Of a stretch of 64,000 nt of DNA, positions 17,059 to 25,130 are shown piece by piece. Positions within the stretch are counted from its first letter, which is position 1; every line of letters starts with the position of its first letter. Position numbers and translations under genes: made by a program. The notes beneath the pieces are model-generated. The model made no database searches, had not been told where the DNA came from, and saw only the letters and a program-made list of their open reading frames with translations. This DNA is from Halobacillus_B rhizosphaerae (lineage in GTDB: Bacteria > Bacillota > Bacilli > Bacillales > Halobacillaceae), in assembly GCF_046719735.1 (NCBI RefSeq), contig NZ_JAUTWQ010000006.1:310001-374000 (forward strand). The letters are read 5' to 3'.

Positions 17059-18192
17059 GTGAAAGCTGTCACATATCAAGGCAAAGAACGGATGGTAACG
17101 AAACAAGTCGAAGCCCCTTCTATTAAAGAACATACGGACATGATTGTAAAAATAACAGCAAGCGGAATATGCGGTTCAGACCTACACCTCTACAAAGGTG
17201 GAATTGAGCCGGAGCAGGATTACGTTGTCGGCCACGAACCAATGGGAATTGTCGAAGAAGTTGGACCTGACGTGAAGAACTTGAAAAAAGGCGACCGGGT
17301 CGTCATTCCTTTTAATATTGGATGCGGAGAATGCTTCTTCTGCAAAAACCAAATGGAAAGCCAGTGTGATGAGTCCAATCCCCACGGTGAAATCGGTGGT
17401 TTATTCGGATTTACAGAAATGTACGGAAGCTATCCAGGAGGACAAGCAGAATACCTGCGTGTTCCTTATGCGGATTTCACGTCCTTTAAAGTTCCGGAGT
17501 CGAGTGAATTGGATGACGAAAGTGTCTTATTCCTTTCTGATGTCATTCCAACAGCTTACTGGAGTGTAGAGAACAGCGGGGTAAAACAGGGAGACACCGT
17601 CATCATCCTTGGAAGCGGACCGATTGGATTAATGGCCCAGAAATTCGCTAAACTTAAAGGCGCCAGCCGAGTGATTGCTGTTGACCAAGTGGATCACCGT
17701 CTTGATCATGCCAAACGGACGAATAATGCGGAAACCTATAATTTTAAAACCTTTGAAAAAATCGGCTCCCTTCTTCACGAAGAAACGAAAGGCGGAGCAG
17801 ATGTCGTCATAGACTGTGTAGGTATGGATGGCACGGTGCCTTCCGATGAAGAATTCGGTTCAGAATTTGATAACCAATTTGGAACAATCAGCCCTATTAA
17901 AACGGCGTCTGAGTCTATTCGTAAATTTGGAACCGTCCAGCTGACCGGAGTGTATGGAACAGAAGCTAATGGTTTTCCAATCGGTGACTTCTTTGCCCGC
18001 AATGTTTCATTAAAAATGGGGCAGGCTCCTGTTATCCACTTGATGCCTAAATTGTATGACATGATTGAAAATAAAGAGTTTGATCCGACTGATATCATTA
18101 CTCACAGCATGCCGATCGATGAGGCAGCAAAAGCTTACGATATTTTTGATAAAAAAGAAGATGGCAACATTAAAGTTATATTGAAACCATAA
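17059..18192 (+). CDS. Zinc-dependent medium-chain alcohol dehydrogenase, formaldehyde-dehydrogenase-like
   Basis: NAD-dependent dehydrogenase of the MDR superfamily, about 377 residues. The catalytic zinc ligands are in SGICGSDLHLY and VGHEPMGIVEEVG, and the structural zinc cysteines in CGECFFCKNQMESQC. The long insertion HGEIGGLFGFTEMYGSYPGG after these is typical of the formaldehyde dehydrogenase/dismutase-like branch. The Rossmann motif is ILGSGPIGLMAQ (about 185). GTG at 17059 (KAVTYQGKER) is preferred because AAGAGG lies at a usable distance and homologues start MKAVTYQG; GTG at 17050 is too close. A strong terminator follows. The substrate is not determined. Confidence 0.88.
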   Translation: MKAVTYQGKERMVTKQVEAPSIKEHTDMIVKITASGICGSDLHLYKGGIEPEQDYVVGHEPMGIVEEVGPDVKNLKKGDRVVIPFNIGCGECFFCKNQMESQCDESNPHGEIGGLFGFTEMYGSYPGGQAEYLRVPYADFTSFKVPESSELDDESVLFLSDVIPTAYWSVENSGVKQGDTVIILGSGPIGLMAQKFAKLKGASRVIAVDQVDHRLDHAKRTNNAETYNFKTFEKIGSLLHEETKGGADVVIDCVGMDGTVPSDEEFGSEFDNQFGTISPIKTASESIRKFGTVQLTGVYGTEANGFPIGDFFARNVSLKMGQAPVIHLMPKLYDMIENKEFDPTDIITHSMPIDEAAKAYDIFDKKEDGNIKVILKP

Positions 18193-18260
18193 ATCCCTTG
18201 ATGAGTCCATGTTTTTGTATTAGAAGTAGGTTGGGAAAAAATCTGCCAGCCATTATTAGA

Positions 18261-18307
18261 CCCGAACGATGAAGCAATTAACGTTTCTTCATCGTTCGGG
18301 TTTTTTC
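18261..18307 (+). terminator. Strong intrinsic terminator after the zinc alcohol dehydrogenase gene
   Basis: CCCGAACGATGAAG (18261-18274) pairs with CTTCATCGTTCGGG (18287-18300), a perfect 14-bp stem, followed by TTTTTT. Confidence 0.9.
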
Positions 18308-18429
18308 CTGCCAGCGTGATATGAGGTATCTTGAAATTTACACAGAACGTATTTCACGTTTCCCATTTATCTAAATCAGGCTCCTATAATGAACAGGAAG
18401 AAGGAAGTGAAAAATAGAAACCATTCTAG

Positions 18430-18545
18430 CGCAGGAAATACAAGGAGACTGCTGCAGGAGGAAGGCATAGTGTACCCCCGGAGTGCGCAGCACGAGGAGG
18501 CACACCAGCCGCCCGCGAAAAGCGGAGTGTATTTCCGGAGCGGCT
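18430..18545 (-). repeat. Dispersed structured repeat, copy B
   Basis: The minus strand matches the layout of the element at 7931-8040: GCTCCGG, CGCTTTTCG, GGGCGG, GCCTCCTCG, GGGG and AGTCTCC in the same order. The inner hairpin is GTGC (18483-18486)/GCAC (18490-18493) and the outer stem GTGT (18470-18473)/ACAC (18502-18505). Both stems differ in sequence from copy A but keep pairing. It lies upstream of the phosphate-scavenging gene. Confidence 0.7.
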
Positions 18546-18660
18546 ATTCAGAGTAAATCTCTATCCTTCCCGAATTGTTCGTCTTTAGCTTGTTTAATTG
18601 ATGAACCTTTGTACCTCCTTCTCTCTGGCATCCTGATTCCAACGAACCATTTTCCTGTTT

Positions 18661-18714
18661 TTTACACAATTTTTACATATTTCGACAGAAGGTTACGGCA
18701 AAAGGTTATAGAAT
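18661..18714 (+). promoter_or_regulatory. Candidate PhoP box promoter of the nucleotidase gene
   Basis: TTTACA at 18661-18666 and again at 18672-18677 repeat with an 11-bp period. CGACAG (18683) and TTACGG (18693) continue the register as weaker matches. This is the layout of Bacillus Pho boxes (TTWACA-N5 repeats). A -10-like TAGAAT lies at 18709-18714. Confidence 0.6.
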
Positions 18715-18750
18715 AGTAACGGGCCCACTCATTATATAGGAGGTTGTTAC

Positions 18751-20817
18751 ATGTTAAAGAAGGCTTTTGCCGCTGCATTAACTATTGGAATACTAGCTTT
18801 ACCGTTACATAATCCGCCCGCGCATGCGGATGGAGCATCAGCAGATGTGAATCTGCGAATCTTAGAAACGACCGACATCCATACGAATATTGTGAATTAT
18901 GATTACTATAAAGACCAGAAGACAGACCAATTCGGACTGGCAAAAACGGCAACACTCATCAAACAAGCGAGAACAGAATCAACCAATAGCTTGTTGTTTG
19001 ATAATGGTGATTTAATCCAAGGGACACCCTTAGGAGATTATGTGGCGAAGGTAAATCCTCTTAAGGAGGGTGAAGTGCACCCAGTTTATAAAGCGATGAA
19101 TCTCCTCAATTATGATGCTGGAAATATCGGAAATCATGAATTTAATTATGGACTTGATTTTCTAAATCGAAGTCTTAGCGGTGCAAACTTCCCTTACGTC
19201 AACGCTAACGTTTATGTAGATGATCAGGATAATAATCCGGACAATGATAAACATTATTTTAATCCCTACAAGATCCTTGATAAAACGGTCACTGATGAGA
19301 ATGGTCAGGAACATCAGCTGAAAGTCGGCGTGATTGGGTTCGTGCCCCCTCAAGTGATGCAATGGGATAAAGGAAATCTAGAAGGGAAAGTGATTGTGAA
19401 AGACATAGTAGAAACGGCAAAGAAATACGTACCTGAAATGAAGGCAGAAGGTGCTGATATTATTGTTGCCGTTCCCCACTCAGGCTTTGAAAAAGCTGCA
19501 CCACAGGGAAATGATGAGAATGCCGTTTATTACTTAAGTGAGGTAGAGGGAATCGACGCGATTCTATTTGGACATGCTCATAAAGTATTTCCTGGAGACG
19601 CCACTTTCGAAGGGGTGAGCGGTGTGGATTCTGCTAAAGGTACAATTAATGGTGTCCCTTCTGTTGAACCTGGGTATTGGGGCGATCATCTAGGGGTTAT
19701 TGACCTTACCTTAACAGATAACAATGGGAACTGGACGGTAAAAGATTCTCAATCAGAAGCGCGTCCTATCTATGACTCAGCTACGGGCACATCCCTTGTA
19801 GAGACGGATCAGGACATTGTGAACGCTGTAAAAGAGGAGCACGAAGCAACGATCGATTATGTAAGAACACCGGTGGGAGAAACTACCGCACCGATTAACA
19901 GCTATTTCGCGCTTGTCAACGATGATCCATCCATTCAAATTGTTACGAATGCACAGAAATGGTATGTGGAAAATAACATTCAGGGAACGGAATATGCGGA
20001 TATTCCCGTATTATCGGCCGGGGCACCGTTTAAAGCCGGCGGCCGGAGCGGTTCTTCCTATTATACAGATATACCAGCAGGAGATATCGCGATCAAGAAT
20101 GTAGCGGACCTTTACGTTTATCCAAATACGTTAAAAGCCGTACTTCTGAATGGGGAAGAACTAAAAGACTGGCTAGAGATGTCTGCCGGTCAATTTAACC
20201 AAATCGATCCAAAAAGTAAACAAGAGCAAAGTTTAATCAATTCAGAATTCCCTTCTTATAACTACGACGTCATTGACGGAGTTACTTATAAAGTTGATGT
20301 TACACAGCCGGCTAAATACGATCAAAGCGGTAAGGAAATCCATCCGGATGCCAACCGAATTAAAAAACTGCAGTATAATGGTAAGAATGTAACAAAGGAC
20401 ATGTCCTTTATTGTGGCGACCAATAACTATCGTGCGAGCGGAGGCGGTCACTTCCCTCACCTGGACGGTTCCAACATCATCATTGATTCACCAGATGAAA
20501 ACCGTCAAATCTTAATTGACTATATGGTGGACCAGCAAACGATTGATCCGGCTGCCGATCAGAACTGGTCCTTTGAAGAAATTAAAAATAAGAAACTTGA
20601 TCTTACTTTTGAATCTTCTAAACAAGCACAGCCTTATGCAGACTCCATTGAGAATATCAACTTTCTAAATGAAACCGAAAATGGTTTCGCCAAGTACCAG
20701 CTCGACCTTTCGCAAGATAAAGATAAACATCACGGAAAACATCATCATCACCACGGCGGTCATGGGAGACATCACCACCATCACGGCAAAGGTCACGGCC
20801 ATCACAAACATAAATAA
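18751..20817 (+). CDS. Secreted 2',3'-cyclic-nucleotide phosphodiesterase/3'-nucleotidase with His-rich tail
   Basis: Exported metallophosphoesterase that releases phosphate and nucleosides from extracellular nucleotides; 688 residues. Signal peptide 1-26 (LKKAFAAALTIGILALPLH, cleavage near AHA/DG). The metallophosphatase domain (about 33-300) has ETTDIHTNIVNYDYY, DNGDLIQGTPLGDY, GNHEFNYG, VPHSGFE and GHAHKVFPG. A 5'-nucleotidase C-terminal domain follows (about 370-570), with NNYRASGGGHFPHLDG. The last 31 residues hold 17 histidines in KHHHHHGGHGRHHHHHGKGH-type clusters; no LPXTG or S-layer anchor is seen. The start follows TAGGAGGTTG. A candidate Pho box upstream suggests induction by phosphate limitation. 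Confidence 0.92.
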   Translation: MLKKAFAAALTIGILALPLHNPPAHADGASADVNLRILETTDIHTNIVNYDYYKDQKTDQFGLAKTATLIKQARTESTNSLLFDNGDLIQGTPLGDYVAKVNPLKEGEVHPVYKAMNLLNYDAGNIGNHEFNYGLDFLNRSLSGANFPYVNANVYVDDQDNNPDNDKHYFNPYKILDKTVTDENGQEHQLKVGVIGFVPPQVMQWDKGNLEGKVIVKDIVETAKKYVPEMKAEGADIIVAVPHSGFEKAAPQGNDENAVYYLSEVEGIDAILFGHAHKVFPGDATFEGVSGVDSAKGTINGVPSVEPGYWGDHLGVIDLTLTDNNGNWTVKDSQSEARPIYDSATGTSLVETDQDIVNAVKEEHEATIDYVRTPVGETTAPINSYFALVNDDPSIQIVTNAQKWYVENNIQGTEYADIPVLSAGAPFKAGGRSGSSYYTDIPAGDIAIKNVADLYVYPNTLKAVLLNGEELKDWLEMSAGQFNQIDPKSKQEQSLINSEFPSYNYDVIDGVTYKVDVTQPAKYDQSGKEIHPDANRIKKLQYNGKNVTKDMSFIVATNNYRASGGGHFPHLDGSNIIIDSPDENRQILIDYMVDQQTIDPAADQNWSFEEIKNKKLDLTFESSKQAQPYADSIENINFLNETENGFAKYQLDLSQDKDKHHGKHHHHHGGHGRHHHHHGKGHGHHKHK

Positions 20818-20928
20818 GGTAAAAAAAGACATCATAGAAACATAGAAAATACAACCAAAATCATTAGCAAATACATTAGTACCGTCGGAAAGCGAAGAGT
20901 ATGAACCTTCATAGACGTGCAAACAGCT

Positions 20929-20963
20929 AACCCGGACCAACGAAAGCAAATGGTCCGGGTTTG
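20929..20963. terminator. Hairpin between converging nucleotidase and glycerophosphodiesterase genes
   Basis: AACCCGGACCA (20929-20939) pairs perfectly with TGGTCCGGGTT (20951-20961). The T tracts on both sides are short, so it may work as a shared terminator of moderate strength. Confidence 0.6.
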
Positions 20964-20990
20964 CTATTGCTATCTCCCCTATCTGTTTCA

Positions 20991-21944
20991 TTATCTAATC
21001 AGGGGAAGCGGACTTATGCCATGTTCTGCGCCAGGTTTTATTAATTGGTAGAGATGGCTTGGATCATCTGTGAACAAACCATCAACTCCCAATGAAATCG
21101 CCTGCTGTATGAATGATTCATTTTGAACATTATACGGGTGCACCAGCAGGTGATGCCTGTGAGCTGCCTGTACATATTTCTTTGAAATAAGTTCCTGCGA
21201 GGGACCCACTCCATCCGCATAGGTACCTATCTCCTCCATTTGCTGATTTAATTCTGCTTCTCCAGCAGGAGCCGAATCTACTAATTGAATGAACACTACT
21301 TCTTCAGGAACTATCCCCTTGAGCTTCTTCAGGCTTTCAGGAATAAAAGACTCCAGAACCACCTGTCTTTTTTCAAACACATGGTTTCTTTGTAAGATCC
21401 CAGCAAGCTGTTCTTCCATCCCAAGACCTTTGGTTTCTATGTAAATTCCAATGTGAGTAGAGGGATATTCCTTAATGAGGTTCAAGATTTCCTGCAATGT
21501 TGGTATTTGCAGTCCTTGATATTCCGGATCTGCGAGTGGAGGGTAGGCAGCGTTAAACCATGTTCCCGCATCCAGTTTTTTAATTTCTTCAAGAGTGAAA
21601 TTTTTCACGGCCCACGGAGACCTGTCAGGATACAGTTCTTTGACGTTGGTCGTTCTCTCGAGTGTAGAATCATGTACAGCAACAAGCTCTCCATCTTTTG
21701 TCATCTGCAAATCAAACTCTACAAAGTCTGCCTGCTGTTCGATGGCTTTTCGAAAGGCTGGAAGCGTATGTTCAGGCGTACGTGCAGAGGCTCCTCGGTG
21801 AGCGATTATAACTGGATCACTAAAGGGAACTAGGGTAGACATAGCTTGCTTTACGGTACTTCCTGATTTTATGTAAACAAGTGAAATGGAAGCAGCAAAG
21901 AACAGCAGTAAACATAGAGAGGTAAATACTATCCTGTTGTTCAT
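20991..21944 (-). CDS. Secreted or membrane-anchored glycerophosphodiester phosphodiesterase
   Basis: Hydrolyses glycerophosphodiesters, such as deacylated phospholipids or teichoic acid fragments, to glycerol-3-phosphate and an alcohol. About 317 residues. One N-terminal hydrophobic segment (IVFTSLCLLLFFAASISLVY) acts as signal or anchor. The GDPD TIM barrel has the catalytic pair in IAHRGASARTPEHTLPAF and FVEFDLQMTKDGELVAVHDS, with GIYIETKG and GLFTDDP later. ATG at 21942-21944 (MNNRIVF) is preferred after AGGAG; a GTG 12 bases upstream is also open. It converges on the nucleotidase gene, fitting a phosphate-scavenging pair. Confidence 0.9.
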   Translation of the reverse strand: MNNRIVFTSLCLLLFFAASISLVYIKSGSTVKQAMSTLVPFSDPVIIAHRGASARTPEHTLPAFRKAIEQQADFVEFDLQMTKDGELVAVHDSTLERTTNVKELYPDRSPWAVKNFTLEEIKKLDAGTWFNAAYPPLADPEYQGLQIPTLQEILNLIKEYPSTHIGIYIETKGLGMEEQLAGILQRNHVFEKRQVVLESFIPESLKKLKGIVPEEVVFIQLVDSAPAGEAELNQQMEEIGTYADGVGPSQELISKKYVQAAHRHHLLVHPYNVQNESFIQQAISLGVDGLFTDDPSHLYQLIKPGAEHGISPLPLIR

Positions 21945-22056
21945 TTTCAATTTCACTCCTGATTCTATCTTTAACTTCTGGATGACGGATCAAGATTCTT
22001 GTTGGAAGCAACCCCCAACATGACTACACCCTTCTAGAGGGAGATCTCTTACTCGC

Positions 22057-22578
22057 TCAAACTGGTTCCGTTCTTTCCCAGTCTTCTTTAAACAATGCGT
22101 AGCAAATAACATCTTCATAGTTGTTATGCTTTAAGTAATGCTGCTTTAGCAGTCCTTCTCTTCTAAACCCCAGCCGTTCATGATACTTTATGCTTCGGTC
22201 GTTAAACAGAAAGACTTCCGCACAAATCTTTCTAACACCTAACTTCTGAAAAGCAAAATCCAACCCCATACTCCCCATTAAATTTCCAGTCCCTTTCGGT
22301 AAAGAGGAATCCCCTAAATAAAAGCCCCAGTAACAGGAGTTGTGGTCGACATTTAAGTCCTTAAAATATACTACTCCACCAGGTTTCCTTTTATATTCAA
22401 ATAGTAAAAAATGGTTCTTTGTTCTGTCCAGATTTCGAAACCAATCTACATGCTCCTGCCTGGAAATGACATGATCATTCGTCATATTTAAGCGTACGCG
22501 ATCAGAGTTACGCCATTCGAGAACTTTATCCATATCACTCATTTCCATATATCTTAGCGAGCCGTTACCCTTGTTCAT
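22057..22578 (-). CDS. pseH: Pseudaminic acid N-acetyltransferase PseH-like (GNAT)
   Basis: Acetyl-CoA-dependent N-acetylation of the 4-amino sugar in the CMP-pseudaminic acid pathway. The 173 residues form a GNAT fold. The PseH-like start SLRYMEMSDMDKVLEWRNSD, HVDWFRNLD, YWGFYLGDSSLPKGTGNLMG (acetyl-CoA loop) and EVFLFNDRSIKYHERLGF match the family. The ATG lies within the end of pseG (14-bp overlap) after AAGGAGAG, so the two are translationally coupled. It is the last gene of the glycan operon; no clear terminator follows. RimJ-type protein acetylation is the alternative, but the neighbours make PseH much more likely. Confidence 0.88.
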   Translation of the reverse strand: MNKGNGSLRYMEMSDMDKVLEWRNSDRVRLNMTNDHVISRQEHVDWFRNLDRTKNHFLLFEYKRKPGGVVYFKDLNVDHNSCYWGFYLGDSSLPKGTGNLMGSMGLDFAFQKLGVRKICAEVFLFNDRSIKYHERLGFRREGLLKQHYLKHNNYEDVICYALFKEDWERTEPV

Positions 22579-23668
22579 AAAACACTCTCCTTACCCAGTC
22601 AAACTCTTTATGTTCCTTTTGATTCTGATGAAAGAGACGTAACCCCTGTTCTGAGATTTCGGCTAGTTGGGATGGGGATTGTTTAAACTCCTTGATTTTC
22701 CGAGCAATCATTTCCACACTTACTTGGTCATACCAGCCTAGGTTCATAATGGCATTCACTTTCTCCAGCTCGCGGCACATCGCTACTTGATTATCTGCTG
22801 TGAGAATCGTGAGTGCCGGAAGTCCCAGAAAACACCTTTCCCATGTAGAGCTCCCTCCAGCGCCAATAGCCAGGTCAGCCTTCAACATTAAATCAGCGAC
22901 GTAATTAACCTGGCAGTGAAAAGTTATGTTCGGCCATCTTTTACATCTTTCTCTAATTAATTCTTTCCGCTCGTTTGCCTCACCCGTTACCACATCTACT
23001 TTCATTTCCTCATCCATTAGTAATTCTAAGGCTGATAATGCCTTCTCCGTTTCCTGCGTAGGGTCCGTTCCTCCAAACATAATCATTACCCGCCTGAGAC
23101 TTCCTTCTCTTTTCCTCAGCTGATTCCTTGCTTGTTTAAACTCCTCCCTTAACAAAGCATAACCAGGCCCGAACAATTTCAGCGAATGTACCGGAACTAA
23201 GTCCCTGTACCTTTCTTCATTATTGGAGTAGTATCCCTGATCTAAGATGACATCACAGTCATGGAGGCGGTCAGCCAGGTCATCAATAACCATAATCTTC
23301 AATACATACGGACGAATAGATTTCTCCCATTGCTGATTAATCCGGTAATGGTCAATAATAATCCAGTCGACCTCGCCCATACCTTCTAATATCTCAGCGA
23401 CTGCTTTCTGATCTTCCTGCCAGTTGAATTCCATTTCCCGATCTGTACCGGCAATCGAATACACGGTGTATCCTTTTTCCTTTATGTCTTTAATTAAATT
23501 GCCTTTTAAATCTTTGCAAATAAAACACACTTCCGCACCAAGTATTCTTAATTCCTCAGCTATGCTTAAGCATCTCATGACATGACCATATCCTATAGAT
23601 ACGGATGAATCCGTGCGGATCACAACTTTCAATTTCGTCCCCAACAAGTGGGGGTCATCAGATTTCAC
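22565..23668 (-). CDS. pseG: PseG-like UDP-sugar hydrolase
   Basis: Removes UDP from UDP-2,4-diacetamido-2,4,6-trideoxy-altrose, giving the free hexose that PseI condenses with phosphoenolpyruvate. 367 residues, GT-B-like, cytosolic. The family signature is IRTDSSVSIGYGHVMRCLSI (about residues 17-36), followed by VIDDLADRLHDCDVILDQGY, MIMFGGTDPTQETEKAL and AIGAGGSSTWERCFLGLPAL. The GTG start overlaps the PIG-L stop (GTGA); a TTG 15 codons in (LKVVIRTD) is an alternative closer to the usual N terminus. Downstream it overlaps pseH. Confidence 0.9.
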   Translation of the reverse strand: MKSDDPHLLGTKLKVVIRTDSSVSIGYGHVMRCLSIAEELRILGAEVCFICKDLKGNLIKDIKEKGYTVYSIAGTDREMEFNWQEDQKAVAEILEGMGEVDWIIIDHYRINQQWEKSIRPYVLKIMVIDDLADRLHDCDVILDQGYYSNNEERYRDLVPVHSLKLFGPGYALLREEFKQARNQLRKREGSLRRVMIMFGGTDPTQETEKALSALELLMDEEMKVDVVTGEANERKELIRERCKRWPNITFHCQVNYVADLMLKADLAIGAGGSSTWERCFLGLPALTILTADNQVAMCRELEKVNAIMNLGWYDQVSVEMIARKIKEFKQSPSQLAEISEQGLRLFHQNQKEHKEFDWVRRVFYEQG

Positions 23669-24351
23669 AGCAATTTTCTCCCTAGAATAAAAGCTTCCGC
23701 CGCTTCCACACCAATAGCAGAGCCACGAAGTTTCGCTAAATAGAGCGCCGTATCAATGGATCGCGAGTGCGGCCAGTCTCTCATTTCATGACTGTACTCT
23801 TCCAGGGCTTTCAACTTTTTGTCAATCGTATGGGATACATCGATAAACCAGTTTGGATGGAAAGTAGCCCCCGAATTTGGCGGCTGCCATTCAGTACTTG
23901 ATAAAACTTCAAAAAACAGCAGTTCTTTTACATTATGCTTATCCGGCATCGGTCTGCAAGCGGTAATGACCGCCCGATGAATACAGCGGTGATCAACATT
24001 GACATCTCCTATGTGGTGAGTATAAACACAATCCGGGTGGTATTCTTCTATTAAATCTTCTACTACTTTAGTAATATCTATTTGGTCCACTGAATCCATA
24101 CGATTATCAGGAAAATCAAATAACTTCAATTCCTTGACCCCAAGGATTTGGTTTGCTTTTTCTGCTTGCTTTGCAAGTAATGATAATTTACCTTCGTTAG
24201 CCGGCCGGTTTCTCTTCTTCTCTCTGCTCGTAATTCCCTCAGCCAAAATGGCTACACGAACTTCATCACCGTTCTCCACATGCTTTGCCATCGCAGCTCC
24301 ACAGCCTAATATTTCATCGTCCGGATGTGCCGCTATTACTAATACTTTCAA
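23665..24351 (-). CDS. PIG-L/LmbE-family deacetylase in the pseudaminic acid cluster
   Basis: Zinc-dependent N-deacetylase family acting on N-acetyl sugars or conjugates. About 228 residues from the TTG at 24349-24351 (KVLVIAAHPDDEILGCG). The metal motif is AHPDDE near residue 7, and the second His lies in VNVDHRCIHRAVITAC. The TTG overlaps the stop of the phosphatase gene (TTGA) behind AAGGGG, and the stop overlaps the pseG start, so it is firmly part of the operon. No deacetylation step is needed for standard pseudaminic acid, so it may remove an acetyl group so that another acyl group can be added. The target is inference. Confidence 0.85.
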   Translation of the reverse strand: MKVLVIAAHPDDEILGCGAAMAKHVENGDEVRVAILAEGITSREKKRNRPANEGKLSLLAKQAEKANQILGVKELKLFDFPDNRMDSVDQIDITKVVEDLIEEYHPDCVYTHHIGDVNVDHRCIHRAVITACRPMPDKHNVKELLFFEVLSSTEWQPPNSGATFHPNWFIDVSHTIDKKLKALEEYSHEMRDWPHSRSIDTALYLAKLRGSAIGVEAAEAFILGRKLL

Positions 24352-25130
24352 GACCCCTTCCCCCTTCGCTTCTCCTTCTGCCAATCTGCTACCTTGTTAA
24401 CATTCTCCGCTGAATGTGAGGCAATAAGACCTTGATTACTATATTGGTGATTATAGTGGAAGGATGCACCGCTAAGATCAGTCATCACTCCTCCTGCTTC
24501 TTGCAAAACTAAATGAGGAGCAGCAATATCCCAATCTTTAACCACGACATCTTTGACGAATAAGTCAGCAGTCCCATCCGCTACTTTGCAAATTTTCAAG
24601 GAAATACTTCCACATTCTATATAACTCGCACAGGAGAAGTGATCATACACTTCTTTTGCGATGCCGCTCGGTACCGGTTCGTTATCGATCAGAGTACTAA
24701 AAGGCTTGAGAGTAGAGCAAAGGAGAGATGAACCGTTATGATACGCTCCTCCACCTTTTTCAGCGGCATACATCTCCCCAAGACTTGGCGCAAAGATTGC
24801 CGCTACTACAGGACAGCCATTTTCCATCAGCGCCGCCTGGGTTACATATCCGTCATATCCATGAGCAAAGCTTGCTGTTCCATCTATTGGATCGATCAAC
24901 CAGTACTTTCGCGGGCGAACGGCTGTTAAGGACTGAGGATTTTCTTCACTGATAATAGGAACAGAGGCATCTAATTTAGTTAAATAGATTTCCAATAATT
25001 GATGCGCATATCCATCGATTTTCGATTTAAATTGGGTTCCTTCCCAATGACCTTCAGAAGCTTCTCCGCGTCTAGTCAGCACCGCTTTCCCCACTTTTTC
25101 AACAATCAACGTTAGGTCATCAAGCTTCAT
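24348..25130 (-). CDS. Inositol-monophosphatase/3'-phosphoadenosine-phosphatase family protein
   Basis: Mg-dependent phosphatase of the IMPase/CysQ superfamily, about 260 residues, cytosolic. Metal sites: IISEENPQ (Glu), LIDPIDGTASFAHG (DPIDGT) and KDWDIAAPHLVLQEAGGVMT. The PVVAAIFAPSLGEMYAAEKG stretch resembles CysQ and histidinol-phosphatase-like members more than true inositol phosphatases, but I cannot assign the substrate. ATG at 25128-25130 (MKLDDLTLIVEKV) follows GGAGAG and lies inside the end of the SDR gene. It may dephosphorylate a sugar phosphate for the glycan, or recycle PAP left by the sulfotransferase encoded about 10 kb away. Confidence 0.8.
   Translation of the reverse strand: MKLDDLTLIVEKVGKAVLTRRGEASEGHWEGTQFKSKIDGYAHQLLEIYLTKLDASVPIISEENPQSLTAVRPRKYWLIDPIDGTASFAHGYDGYVTQAALMENGCPVVAAIFAPSLGEMYAAEKGGGAYHNGSSLLCSTLKPFSTLIDNEPVPSGIAKEVYDHFSCASYIECGSISLKICKVADGTADLFVKDVVVKDWDIAAPHLVLQEAGGVMTDLSGASFHYNHQYSNQGLIASHSAENVNKVADWQKEKRRGKGS

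Noticed and set aside
20657..20991. Minus-strand ORFs rich in Met, Val and Phe over the end of the nucleotidase gene
   Set aside because: They are complements of the histidine codons in the tail (CAC/CAT read as GTG/ATG) and have no ribosome sites.
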